Shown piece by piece: positions 28,198 to 36,715 of a stretch of 64,000 nucleotides of DNA. Position numbers and translations under genes: made by a program. The notes beneath the pieces were generated by a model. That model worked only from the letters and a program-made list of their open reading frames with translations, had not been told where the DNA came from and ran no database searches. The DNA is from Bradyrhizobium barranii subsp. apii (GTDB lineage: Bacteria > Pseudomonadota > Alphaproteobacteria > Rhizobiales > Xanthobacteraceae). Positions within the stretch are counted from its first letter, which is position 1; every line of letters begins with the position of its first letter. The stretch spans positions 9,435,501 through 9,499,500 of the forward strand of contig NZ_CP096255.1 in the NCBI RefSeq assembly GCF_011516635.5, in the 5' to 3' direction.

Positions 28198-29299
28198 TGA
28201 CCGCCAACCTGCCGCGTAACCTGACGGCAAGTTTCTCGCCAATCCGCACGAGGTCGCCGCGTCCAATGCGTTGGCCGTTGGCAAGGATATCGACCGGACC
28301 ATCAAGCGGCCGGCCAAGTTCGAACACATGACCTTCGTTGATAGTTCGCAAGGTTCCCAGCGGCAGCGGCCAGCGGCCGCATTCAAATACAAGTGTGATC
28401 TCAAGGCTGTCGATGTCGGCTTCAGAGGGAAGCTGCTGCGCTTCTGGTTGTGTCGTCATATGTCCACTCTTCAGGGGGTGGGATTGCAAGCGGAATGGCC
28501 CCCGCAGGACCAGCCTGTCGCGGGCAATCTCGGCAGGAGCCCATAATTGGTCAGCGGCAAGGATGATCTGGCCGCAAGCGAGGGGAATTGCGTCCGGCAG
28601 CAGCGCGTCACCTTGCTGTGCTTGACGAACAAGCCCAATCGTGACGCGGAGCGAGCCAATCTGGCCTGCAACGATGACAGGCAGCTCAGAACGAAGCTTG
28701 GGCCGCTGTCGCGGCAATCGGCCAAGCAGTTCGCCGAGGGCGCTGAACGCAGGTGGAACGGGACCGTCGAGAGACGGGAATAGAAGCAGGCGAGCCTTCG
28801 CTGTAAGCGGACCATAGGAGACGTCGAACTCAATATATGGACCCGACATCACTGCTTTATGGGTGCGGATAAGCTGCAACGGCCGTCGGATCAATCTCTC
28901 CAGTGGAGCGAGCAATTGTTCAAGCGCGAGTTCAAGGATCAGCGAACGACTTGGCTCGGAAGGTAAGGTCAAACCACTCTGCACGTTCGCAATCAACGCT
29001 TCCACAAGCGAACCAGGCAAGGACAAGACGACCGTTTCGCCGCCGGCGTCAAAGACGCAGTCAAGCATCGATGCCGCAGCCGGCTCGGCCTGCCAGACCA
29101 GCCGGTTATGATCCAGCGACAGCGGTTTATCTCCTAGATGGCTTTGCAGAGCGACGCGGAACGCTGCGATTTCATTGAGCCATGAGACCACAGCATGAGA
29201 GAGGATCAGCGCTGGTCTGAACGGTGCGGGTTCCCCCGACGATCGCGACGCAACCCTCCCTTCCACATCAGGGCGTCCTGGCGTTGGAGAAGTGGCCAT
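28190..29299 (-). CDS. rhcQ: RhcQ, cytoplasmic C-ring protein (SctQ/FliM-FliN family)
   Basis: 369 residues. The C-terminal 75 residues form the SpoA domain (LEITLVFECGRWPLPLGTLR, then GHVFELGRPLDGPVDILANG and RIGRGDLVRIGEKLAVRL). A second, weaker SpoA-like part lies around residues 200-270. It is the sorting-platform/C-ring protein under the export gate and should bind NolV (SctL). Start ATG 29299 overlaps the stop of the YscO-like gene. The variable N-terminal half is typical of the family. Confidence 0.88.
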   Translation of the reverse strand: MATSPTPGRPDVEGRVASRSSGEPAPFRPALILSHAVVSWLNEIAAFRVALQSHLGDKPLSLDHNRLVWQAEPAAASMLDCVFDAGGETVVLSLPGSLVEALIANVQSGLTLPSEPSRSLILELALEQLLAPLERLIRRPLQLIRTHKAVMSGPYIEFDVSYGPLTAKARLLLFPSLDGPVPPAFSALGELLGRLPRQRPKLRSELPVIVAGQIGSLRVTIGLVRQAQQGDALLPDAIPLACGQIILAADQLWAPAEIARDRLVLRGPFRLQSHPLKSGHMTTQPEAQQLPSEADIDSLEITLVFECGRWPLPLGTLRTINEGHVFELGRPLDGPVDILANGQRIGRGDLVRIGEKLAVRLRGRLAVND

Positions 29300-29835
29300 C
29301 AGGTCGGCTCGCCTCCCACTTGGCGATCTGATCCCCTCCGGTACCGAAGCACGACCTCATCATCGGCTTCAATTTCGGCCGCAGCTTCGCAATGCGCGTC
29401 GGTCATGCGCTGAACGTCGCGCTCGATCTCTTGCCATTTTTGGCTCGCCGTTGAACGTTTGGCCCAGAGGGTCCGCGCCTCAAGAACGGCAGCCTCGGCC
29501 TGGTCTTGAGCGGAACGTGCCTCATCAAACGCCCGTTGCGTCGCTGCGATCTCCTCTGTGAGCCGCCCAATGATGAGATGGTGGCGCCGCTCGAGGTCGG
29601 CGACCGATATCGCATCGGCCGACAACATTTCCCGATAAAGCTCGGCTTCAACCCTTGCGCGGCGTCGTTCGGCATTTGCAAGATGCGTGGAAGCCTGTTC
29701 GACGGCATCAACCGCGATGTGGCGCCTGGTTTCCATGTTGGACAGTTCACGAAGGGCGCTTCGCTCCCTCATGTCCTTGACGAGCCGCAGTTTAGACGCA
29801 TGAACGCCATTCAGGCGGTCAGACGTGACATCCAT
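29299..29835 (-). CDS. YscO/FliJ-like T3SS stalk protein (Y4yJ type)
   Basis: 178 residues, almost entirely helical with heptad character (RHIAVDAVEQASTHLANAER, RLTEEIAATQRAFDEARSAQ), as expected for SctO, the FliJ-like coiled coil that couples the ATPase to the export gate. Sequence in this family is poorly conserved, so the call leans on position: directly after rhcN (25 bp overlap) and before rhcQ, where y4yJ lies in other rhizobial T3SS loci. Confidence 0.8.
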   Translation of the reverse strand: MDVTSDRLNGVHASKLRLVKDMRERSALRELSNMETRRHIAVDAVEQASTHLANAERRRARVEAELYREMLSADAISVADLERRHHLIIGRLTEEIAATQRAFDEARSAQDQAEAAVLEARTLWAKRSTASQKWQEIERDVQRMTDAHCEAAAEIEADDEVVLRYRRGSDRQVGGEPT

Positions 29836-31160
29836 GCCACCGTCTCCTCAAAACTGCATGCCTGGTCCTGACCCTGGCGCAAAAATGCCCGCAACTCATC
29901 AATCGAGGCGATCGCCCGGTCCGTCAACGGATCGGAGCCTTGCTTGTATTCGCCGACCTTGATCAAAAACTCCGCCTCGGCGTAACGCGAGAGCAGATCA
30001 CGGAAGAAGGATGCCGACTTGCGATGCGGCACAGACACGATTGCGTCCATGACGCGGCTTCGGCTCGACAACACGTCGATGGCCGGAAACTGCTCTCGCG
30101 AGGCAAGCGCGCGTGAGAGAATGATATGGCCGTCAAGAATGCCGCGCGATTCTTCGGCGATGGGATCGCCCGTGCCGTCACCTTCGACGAGCACGGTATA
30201 GAAAGCCGTGATTGAACCGTGCTCGCCCATGCCAGCACGCTCCAATAGGCCTGGCAACAGCGCGAAAACCGAGGGTGGAAATCCGCGTCGAGTCGGAGGC
30301 TCTCCTGCGGCAAGGCCGATTTCACGCATGGCGCGGCTAAAGCGCGTCAATGAATCCATCATCAGAACGACGCGCAATCCTTGATCACGAAAATATTCGG
30401 CCAGCGCGGTTGCCATATGGGCGCATTGCGCCCGCTCCATGGCCGAACTGTCGGAGGTTTCAACGACGACGACCGAACGGTGCATGGCCTCGCAAAGATG
30501 GCGCTCGATGAATTCACGCACCTCCCGGCCACGTTCGCCGATCAGCGCGACGATGGTGACATCGGCGGCCGCGCCTTTGACGATCTGCGACATCAGCGTC
30601 GACTTGCCGCAACCAGCGTCACCATAGATTCCGATCCGCTGGCCTTCTCCACATGTCAGAAGCCCGTCCAGGACGCGAACGCCAAGCGGAAAAGGCTGTT
30701 CGATGCCGCGTCGCTTCATGGGGTTGGGCGCCCTGCCGCGCAGCGGACGAACTTCGCCAGTCTTTATCGGGCCCCCGCCATCGAGTGGACGGCCGAAGCT
30801 GTCGATTACGCGGCCGAGCAAATTGGGACCGACTGGCACTTCCTGCATTCGCCCGGTCGTGACCACTTCTGCACGGCTGGACAATCCGACCATGTCGCCG
30901 ATCGGGGTGAGTAACACCCCGTCCGGCAATAGACCGATCACCTCGGCCTCTAGTGACCATCCGCTGCGAGGATCTTGCAGGAGGCACAGTTCCCCAACAC
31001 GGGCCTCCGGCAGAACGGCGTGGAGCAGCGTGCCTATTGCCCGCGTGACCCGACCACGAACGGCGCGGGTGTCGATATGCTTTGCGGAAGATCTTAAGGA
31101 CGAGAGCGCGGCGTGAACATTCCCTTCCCCTGCCGCAGCCTCATGGGCTGGTCGTTGCAT
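29811..31160 (-). CDS. rhcN: RhcN, T3SS ATPase (SctN)
   Basis: 449 residues from ATG 31160, placed 2 bp after the nolV stop. F1-beta-like hexameric ATPase that unfolds and releases chaperone-effector complexes. Walker A is GDAGCGKST (residues 180-188), Walker B ends at Asp269 in LRVVLMMDSLTRFSRAMRE, and the T3SS-typical GREVREFIE follows residue 210. Other SctN hallmarks are NLLGRVIDSFGRPLDGGGP and RKSASFFRDLLSRYAEAEFL. Intact. Confidence 0.95.
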   Translation of the reverse strand: MQRPAHEAAAGEGNVHAALSSLRSSAKHIDTRAVRGRVTRAIGTLLHAVLPEARVGELCLLQDPRSGWSLEAEVIGLLPDGVLLTPIGDMVGLSSRAEVVTTGRMQEVPVGPNLLGRVIDSFGRPLDGGGPIKTGEVRPLRGRAPNPMKRRGIEQPFPLGVRVLDGLLTCGEGQRIGIYGDAGCGKSTLMSQIVKGAAADVTIVALIGERGREVREFIERHLCEAMHRSVVVVETSDSSAMERAQCAHMATALAEYFRDQGLRVVLMMDSLTRFSRAMREIGLAAGEPPTRRGFPPSVFALLPGLLERAGMGEHGSITAFYTVLVEGDGTGDPIAEESRGILDGHIILSRALASREQFPAIDVLSSRSRVMDAIVSVPHRKSASFFRDLLSRYAEAEFLIKVGEYKQGSDPLTDRAIASIDELRAFLRQGQDQACSFEETVAWMSRLTA

Positions 31161-31162
31161 GG

Positions 31163-31786
31163 TCACGGCTCGCTCTCCTGCGAGGACAAACCAAGGCCAA
31201 GACGAAGCGCGCGGACCTGCGCGGCAAGTCCAAGGTCGACATTGCCAAACTCGCTCCACAAAACGCACTGGTCCGCCGTCAGCGCAGGATCCGGCTCAAT
31301 CCTGACCTTAGGTCGGTCGTCAAGTCCATCGTAGGCCGCGAACTCACTGGCCAGCAGATCGGCTTTCAGGGGCGATACGTGAAGGCACACTTCCGTGTTC
31401 TTATACTTTTGCTCGATGGCGTGACGAACGGCCCGCACCAGCATCTCGCTCGGCTCAAAGGCACCCAGCAAATTGCTCACGATCTCAATGACCAACTGCG
31501 GCAATTCCTGATCCAGAGCGGCCTTTCGCTGCGCCAGTTCGCAAACAGCCTGCGCGATCAGCCGTGTCATTTCCTCCGCTCCCGTCTTTTTGCCCTCGGC
31601 ATGGCCGCGCATCCGTTCCAGCTCAAAAGCTTTGCGTCCCCAGCTACGAACGCGCTGCAGATGTCGCTCGGCAGCGGCGAGCGCTTGCACGGCATCGTGC
31701 CAAACCTTGAGTTCGGCTGCCCGTATCAGGGGCCCGAGCGGGCGAATCCGCGGCGCCACCGGCAATGCTGGGACATCGGCGGTCAT
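31163..31786 (-). CDS. nolV: NolV, ATPase stator (SctL/FliH family)
   Basis: 207 residues. The N-terminal half is charged and helical (AAERHLQRVRSWGRKAFELE, then RMRGHAEGKKTGAEEMTRLI), and the C-terminal half carries the HrpE/YscL-FliH fold ending in DPALTADQCVLWSEFGNVDL, a typical FliH/YscL tail (DxxLxxGxCxLETxxGxVD). It regulates RhcN and links it to the RhcQ ring. The start overlaps the nolU stop by 4 bp. Confidence 0.9.
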   Translation of the reverse strand: MTADVPALPVAPRIRPLGPLIRAAELKVWHDAVQALAAAERHLQRVRSWGRKAFELERMRGHAEGKKTGAEEMTRLIAQAVCELAQRKAALDQELPQLVIEIVSNLLGAFEPSEMLVRAVRHAIEQKYKNTEVCLHVSPLKADLLASEFAAYDGLDDRPKVRIEPDPALTADQCVLWSEFGNVDLGLAAQVRALRLGLGLSSQESEP

Positions 31787-32415
31787 CCCCTGGCAACCTC
31801 CGTCCTCAAATGAGCCATGACCAAGGAAAGCAGCGGGCCTGCGGCACCACGGTAGTCGGCGGCCGGATTGTCCGCGGCGGTCCCAACGGGCAAGCGTAGA
31901 AGCACGCGGATACGCTCAAGCGCTGGAGCCTCGTCGAGCCAGGTGCCGAGACAGACGTGCCCATCATGTTCAATCTGTCGCGATAGTTGCTCCGGGTCGG
32001 CAATGGGCGTCGTTGCGACCGCGCTTGATAAATGCCGGATCCCAAAAGCATGCGCTTCGGCACCGATCAGTTCGACCAAAATTGATAGATCGTGCCTTGA
32101 AACCAGCTTCAGGACCGAGCGCGCATGCCAGATACTACCTGCGAGCAGGGCAGCTCGACGCGGATCATGCCCGAGCAGCAGGTCTTCGTTCCAGTTGGCT
32201 CCGCTCACCTCGACTTCGCCGCCAAGCAGCAGCCCGGCCAGTTTTGGCTGCAGTCTGGAACTCTGCTGTAGCCGCAGCAACGTGGGAGGCGACAGCAGCG
32301 GATCAAGGCGCGCAGCAAAGTGGCTCGGATGAATGGAGGCAACAAGCTCGCGCAGCCGATCGGAGGCCAACATGGACGAACGATTGGATTCGGTGAATGA
32401 CATCGATGCCGACAT
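31783..32415 (-). CDS. nolU: NolU, sorting-platform protein (SctK)
   Basis: 210 residues. SctK-type accessory protein of the sorting platform, recognised by its position between rhcJ and nolV and by YscK/NolU-like blocks (LAGLLLGGEVEVSGANWNED, and LVSRHDLSILVELIGAEAHA FG split over that helix). ATG 32415 is preferred because AGGAC lies 6 bp upstream; ATG 32403 is also possible. It starts 11 bp after the rhcJ stop. Confidence 0.85.
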   Translation of the reverse strand: MSASMSFTESNRSSMLASDRLRELVASIHPSHFAARLDPLLSPPTLLRLQQSSRLQPKLAGLLLGGEVEVSGANWNEDLLLGHDPRRAALLAGSIWHARSVLKLVSRHDLSILVELIGAEAHAFGIRHLSSAVATTPIADPEQLSRQIEHDGHVCLGTWLDEAPALERIRVLLRLPVGTAADNPAADYRGAAGPLLSLVMAHLRTEVARG

Positions 32416-32426
32416 AAGCGTCCTGA

Positions 32427-33290
32427 CTACGTCGCATCAGAAGTGGTCTTCTTGTCAGCAGCCCGGACGGCCGGCACGCTCGAACCTCCGCCAAACATGG
32501 TCAGCTTACGCGACGATTGTCCGAATTGACGAATACGCGCGCCCAACAACACGTAAGAGGCGATGCCGAATGCGGCGCCGGCACCGCCCACCCCGAACGC
32601 AAGCAACGGCGTTGAAGCAAATTTTGCTGGTTGAGGGGAACTGACTGCCCGTGACGACTCAAGCGGCGCCCGCTCAACCGGCACAAAGACGACCGCCACC
32701 TTGTCGTAGGAGAGCCCCTCGATGCTGTTGGCGACCAGCATCTTGATCTGCGGTAAGAGCGCCGAGAGCTTCGCGCTAGAGCCATGTCGAATGAAGACCG
32801 ACGCCGAGGATGGGGTCGCATCCTGCCGCAACAGATCGTTCTTCGGCAGAACGACATGAACACGCGCTGAAAGGACGCCATCGATGTTACTGATCGTGCG
32901 GGATAATTCTTCGCTTAGCGCATAGATGTAACGAGCGCGCTCCTCGATCGGTGAGGCAACCAGTCCCGACCCCTTGAACACCTCGCCAAGATTCTTAAAG
33001 GATTGGCGAGGCAACCCCTCGACATTCAGCAAGTCAATCGAATACGCAAGCTGCTTTTCCTCGACCTGGATTGCGCTGGTTCCATCCTTGGCGACAACAC
33101 GGACCGCATCGACACCCTTACCAAGAAGAAGCGCGAGCATCTCATTAGCCTCACGCTCCTGAATCTTGGTATAGAGATCGGTCTTACAGCCAATCAAAGC
33201 AAGAAGGAGCGGCAGGGCAAGACAAATGCGAAGCCGCCGCCACGATCGATGGCCGCCACCGCCACGCCTCTGGACCACGTCAGTCATCAT
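32427..33290 (-). CDS. rhcJ: RhcJ (NolT), inner-ring lipoprotein (SctJ)
   Basis: About 287 residues. The signal peptide ends in a lipobox (LLLALIGC, Cys35 from ATG 33290). The mature part has the tandem ring-building domains of SctJ (LYTKIQEREANEMLALLLGK, then SNIDGVLSARVHVVLPKNDL), and a C-terminal transmembrane helix (LLAFGVGGAGAAFGIASYVL). It forms the inner-membrane ring of the basal body. A GTG at 33296 overlapping the nopB stop is an alternative start. Confidence 0.92.
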   Translation of the reverse strand: MMTDVVQRRGGGGHRSWRRLRICLALPLLLALIGCKTDLYTKIQEREANEMLALLLGKGVDAVRVVAKDGTSAIQVEEKQLAYSIDLLNVEGLPRQSFKNLGEVFKGSGLVASPIEERARYIYALSEELSRTISNIDGVLSARVHVVLPKNDLLRQDATPSSASVFIRHGSSAKLSALLPQIKMLVANSIEGLSYDKVAVVFVPVERAPLESSRAVSSPQPAKFASTPLLAFGVGGAGAAFGIASYVLLGARIRQFGQSSRKLTMFGGGSSVPAVRAADKKTTSDAT

Positions 33291-33296
33291 CCTCAC

Positions 33297-33815
33297 TCAG
33301 CCGGCCGATAGCAGCTTGTTCAGCGACGAACTGACGGCGCTGGTGCTCTTGGAGACAAGTGAAACCTGAACGACGTCTCTGTAGACATCGCGCAGACCAA
33401 CCATCATCGAATCGAAATCCGAACCTATCGGCTTAACCGCCGCATGTGCGCCGACATCATCCACATGCACAAGCAGCTGCGCAGCCGACCCCCCTTGCAC
33501 GCCATTCGGAGCAGGCGCGCCGCTGACTGCGGGAGAAACGGCATGACTCCGGTACATAGTGGAAAGTGCATGAAGGACGCGATCGCCCGGCGGACTTGCG
33601 AACGCACTCGCACGCTGAACCTCTGATACCGGCGGAGCGACTGCCGCTCTAGCTGAGACTGACGAGGCAACGACCTCATTGGAAGACGCTTGCGCAAGGG
33701 ACTGCTCAAAGTGGGCCTGCTCGCCAGTGGCGGCCGGCGAGCAGGCACTGGAAACACAGTCAGCTGAATGGGGAGAGATCGGCGTCGCGCCTACCATCAT
33801 AATATAAGGAGTCAT
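33297..33815 (-). CDS. nopB: NopB (NolB), T3SS inner-rod/secreted pilus-associated protein
   Basis: 172 residues, first gene of the leftward operon, 53 bp downstream of a tts box. The N-terminal two-thirds is Ala/Ser/Val-rich and unstructured; the last 45 residues (FDSMMVGLRDVYRDVVQVSL, then SSLNKLLSAG) form the short helix pair typical of SctI-type rod proteins. NopB (NolB) is known in other rhizobia as an early secreted protein associated with T3SS surface appendages. The call rests on locus order plus this architecture. Confidence 0.85.
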   Translation of the reverse strand: MTPYIMMVGATPISPHSADCVSSACSPAATGEQAHFEQSLAQASSNEVVASSVSARAAVAPPVSEVQRASAFASPPGDRVLHALSTMYRSHAVSPAVSGAPAPNGVQGGSAAQLLVHVDDVGAHAAVKPIGSDFDSMMVGLRDVYRDVVQVSLVSKSTSAVSSSLNKLLSAG

Positions 33816-33867
33816 TGTGCTCGTGTGATGAGATCAGGCATGGTTAAACGACGAACGGATCATGAGC

Positions 33868-33898
33868 GTAGATTGGCGAGCTGACGAAAACCTGACGA
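33868..33898 (-). promoter_or_regulatory. tts box for the nopB-rhcU operon
   Basis: Read on the minus strand it begins TCGTCAGGTTTTCGTCAGCT and ends in CTA after CGCCAAT, matching the tts-box pattern at nearly all conserved positions. It lies 53 bp upstream of nopB and between nopB and the divergent rhcC1. Confidence 0.8.
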
Positions 33899-33989
33899 AG
33901 ATGCCGCTGGTTACGTCATCTAAAGATCACGTTTGGCCTTCACGTTGGAATGAAATTCTAGGTTTTTTTCAGGCGGAAGGCCTTCGGGA

Positions 33990-34688
33990 ATGCTCATCCG
34001 ATCCACAACGGTTAACATTTTGAGGAGAGTTCTCCATGTCGGAGTTTTTGTCTATCTGGGATCGGTAAGCGCGCTCGGCGCATCCCTCTCACTGCCGTCG
34101 GCTCCTTACAGCTACACGGTTCTGGATCAGGACCTTTCCGCCGCGCTGCAGGAGTTCGGCAACAATCACAATATCAGGGTCAATGTCAGCGCCGAGGTAA
34201 AGGGCCGGATTCGTGGGCGAATGCCGGACCAGCCACCGCGAGAGTTCCTCGAGCGCTTGACCAATCTGTACAATCTTCAATGGTATTACGACGGTCTCGT
34301 GCTTTACATATCCGCGGCTCAAGAGGCGCAAAGCCGTCTCATTGTGTTGAACCCGATCAGCTTCGATGCGTTCAGGACCGCGCTCGATGTGCTCAACATC
34401 TCCGATGAGCGCTATATCGTGAAGCCGGCTCCAGGAGATGGCCTCGTCCTGGCTTCGGGCCCGCCACGCTTCATCGCGCTCGTGGACCAAACGCTCAAGG
34501 GCCTTGTGGCGGAGGCGCAGGCGCGGCGGAATCCAACCGCTGCCGAAAAGCCGCCACTGGGGTCGGTTTTGATGTTGTTTCGTGGCTCCTCGAGCACGGT
34601 CATTCGCGACGGACGACCTGAAAGCCACTATTCCTCAGAAGCGCAGCATCAGGACGGCATCGCGCGCGAAGCTGCAGGCCAGAAGTGA
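33990..34688 (+). CDS. rhcC1: RhcC1 (NolW), N-terminal secretin subunit
   Basis: 232 residues. A signal peptide (LHVGVFVYLGSVSALGASLS) is followed by the N0 (STN-like) domain DLSAALQEFGNNHNIRVNVS and an N1-type domain (LDVLNISDERYIVKPAPGDG, then GPPRFIALVDQTLKGL). The membrane-inserted secretin domain is absent, as expected, because in rhizobia it is encoded by rhcC2. It is transcribed divergently from nopB. No separate tts box on its own strand was recognised. The C-terminal tail is low-complexity. Confidence 0.9.
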   Translation: MLIRSTTVNILRRVLHVGVFVYLGSVSALGASLSLPSAPYSYTVLDQDLSAALQEFGNNHNIRVNVSAEVKGRIRGRMPDQPPREFLERLTNLYNLQWYYDGLVLYISAAQEAQSRLIVLNPISFDAFRTALDVLNISDERYIVKPAPGDGLVLASGPPRFIALVDQTLKGLVAEAQARRNPTAAEKPPLGSVLMLFRGSSSTVIRDGRPESHYSSEAQHQDGIAREAAGQK

Positions 34689-34748
34689 CTTAACAATACG
34701 AGAGAGCTCGAGCCGAGGATCCGAACTGCATTCGCTTAAATCCTCTGA

Positions 34749-34780
34749 TCGTCAGCTTTTCGAAAGCCGCCTTACCCAGG
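34749..34780 (+). promoter_or_regulatory. Strong tts box
   Basis: The site starts TCGTCAGCTTTTCGAAAGCC, an exact match to the conserved left half of the tts box, followed by GCCTTACCCAGG. It lies 160 bp before the effector remnant at 34940. Confidence 0.85.
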
Positions 34781-34939
34781 ATGAGCCTGTCTGGATGGCG
34801 GCGCCTCGCATCGACCGCGCCAGACGTGTGCATCCAGGAGAGCTTGAAGATCAACGCGAACCTCCGAAACAGCTGCTTCGGTCTCGCAGGACAGGAGCCT
34901 TCGCATTGCTCGAGCTGCTCCATCATGCGGGAATGACAG

Positions 34940-35527
34940 ATGGATTTCAACGAATTCGGACCATCGAACACGAGCCCGGACACCAATTCACCGCTACCGC
35001 CCACGGACGCTACCGGCTTTGAGCAGCAGCTCAACGGCGCTCAGGGTGGTGCTGCGCCACATCGTACCGCCTCGCCCGCGCTGCCGGGGGAGCCCTATTC
35101 GCCATATCTGGACGCAGGCCGTCACTATTCGCCGTACTTGGATGCTCGGCACCCTTATTCGCCATACCTGGATATAGCGCAACCCTATTCGCCAGGCTTG
35201 CGTTTGGAGGATGATTCGCATGCGCCGGCTGCGCTCGGTGCAGATCCAGCACCAGAACCGTCCCCGCATCACCTCTCGCAGCAGACGATCGCTCAGGCGA
35301 TCGAGGCGCATCCGGCCTTCGCACGCCGGACCATCTCAGGCTGGGCCTTCCGAAGTTGTACCGCCAGACCTTTCCGAGTTCCGTATGCGGGACGGACGTC
35401 TCGCCAATCTGCAAATTGCAACGATTGTGATCGCCTTTTCGAAGTCTGCCGCACCGAAGCAACTCAGCACAAGATCAGACTTCACTTTCGTACATCAGCC
35501 CCGTGGGCGGGTGTTCCCCCATTATGA
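34940..35527 (+). pseudogene. TtsI-controlled effector-like gene with YSPYLD repeats, frameshifted
   Basis: The frame starts MDFNEFGPSNTSPDTNSPLP, a Ser/Pro/Asn-rich T3SS-type N-terminus that shares MDFN with the candidate effector at 4391-4981. Four tandem copies of an 11-residue unit with core YSPYLD(A/I) follow at about residues 53-87. After residue 130 the frame becomes Cys/Arg-rich, while the neighbouring frame offers a more natural continuation (PSEVVPPDLSEFRMRDGRLA, then NLQIATIVIAFSKSA), so a frameshift near 35338 is likely. The continuation runs up to the nrdB stop at 35642. The tts box upstream supports secretion. Function is unknown. Confidence 0.55.
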
Positions 35528-35641
35528 TTTTCGAGCGGCGTGGATGATGCCGCTTGAGGTCCGCTGTGCCGCCGGAAGCCGCAGCAGAGGACTTCCGCGA
35601 ACCTCCAAGATGTATGAACGGACGCATGCTGTTCCGGCTGC

Positions 35642-36715
35642 CTACATACGGCCGAAAGCCGCCCACACCCCGTCCTCGCCGTCCCAGCTGCCTCGGCTCG
35701 CCGCCTTGGAGTACTCCGTGGCGCGCTGCTCGAAGAAATTGGCGTGCTCGACGCCATTGAGGATCTCGACGAGCCAAGGCAGCGGATGCGGCTTGAGCTG
35801 CGTGAACCCATCCTCCTCGGCCTTGAAGAAGCCGAAAACCGGGGCAATCCGGAGTTGGGTCAGTCGCCAGTCGGCGACAAAACGGACGTAGGCGTGGATC
35901 TGCTCAGGGCGCATGCCCTCGATCTTGCCCAGGCCAAAGGCGAGATCGACGAAGTTCTCCTCCAGCTTTACCATCGTTCTGGCGACATCGACGATGTCGT
36001 CACGGACCGAGCGCGTCACGGCGCCGGTCTCGCGGTGCCATTCGTGAAACAGCTTGATGACGCCCTCGCAGTGGAGACTCTCGTCGCGCACCGACCAGCT
36101 TACGATCTGTCCCATGCCGTTCATCTTGTTGTGGCGCGGAAAATTGAGCAGCATAGCGAAGCTCGCGAACAACGCCATGCCTTCGGTAAAGGCGCCGAAC
36201 ATAGCCAGGGTGCGCGCGACATCGGCCACGGTGTCAACGCCGAACTCGTGCATGTAGTCCGCCTTGGCGCGCATTTGCGCATAGCTGCGAAATGCCTCGA
36301 ACTCGGTCTTGGGCAAGCCGAGCGTCTTGAGCAGCAGCGCATAGGCGTCGATGTGGACCGTCTCCATGTTCGTGAAGGCCGCCATCATCATCTGGACGGT
36401 GAGCGGCTGGAAAATCGGGATGTATCGCTTGAGATAATTGTCACCGACCTCGATGTCCGACTGAGTAAAGAAGCGAAAGATCTGGGTGAGCAGCGCGCGC
36501 TCGCTGGCGGTGACGCGGTCCGACGCCCAGTCCTTGAGGTCGTTGCCGAGCGGCACCTCCTCGGCCATCCAATGCGTCTGCTGCTGACGCTTCCAGAACT
36601 CGTAGGCCCAAGCGTAGCGATCAACGTCATAGCTGCCCATCGAGTCAAGGAGACCAACGCGTCCCTTGCCGATCAGCGTGCGCGGATCGACAGACGAGAG
36701 ATCGATCATTGACAT
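35642..36715 (-). CDS. nrdB: Class I ribonucleotide reductase beta subunit (NrdB)
   Basis: 357 residues from ATG 36715; GAGGAG 8 bp upstream fixes the start, which overlaps the nrdA stop. The protein houses the di-iron/tyrosyl radical cofactor. Candidate ligands are visible: Asp87 (TQSDIE), Glu118 and His121 in METVHIDAY, Glu178, Glu212 and His215 in RDESLHCEG. Tyr125, seven residues after Glu118, is in the radical position, so it looks like an O2-dependent, tyrosyl-radical enzyme. It forms an operon with nrdA behind a cobalamin riboswitch. Confidence 0.93.
   Translation of the reverse strand: MSMIDLSSVDPRTLIGKGRVGLLDSMGSYDVDRYAWAYEFWKRQQQTHWMAEEVPLGNDLKDWASDRVTASERALLTQIFRFFTQSDIEVGDNYLKRYIPIFQPLTVQMMMAAFTNMETVHIDAYALLLKTLGLPKTEFEAFRSYAQMRAKADYMHEFGVDTVADVARTLAMFGAFTEGMALFASFAMLLNFPRHNKMNGMGQIVSWSVRDESLHCEGVIKLFHEWHRETGAVTRSVRDDIVDVARTMVKLEENFVDLAFGLGKIEGMRPEQIHAYVRFVADWRLTQLRIAPVFGFFKAEEDGFTQLKPHPLPWLVEILNGVEHANFFEQRATEYSKAASRGSWDGEDGVWAAFGRM

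Noticed and set aside
33900..33989. A separate tts box on the plus strand for rhcC1
   Set aside because: Only GTCAT and other partial matches are seen; no site with GTCAG and the AAAGC half at the right spacing.
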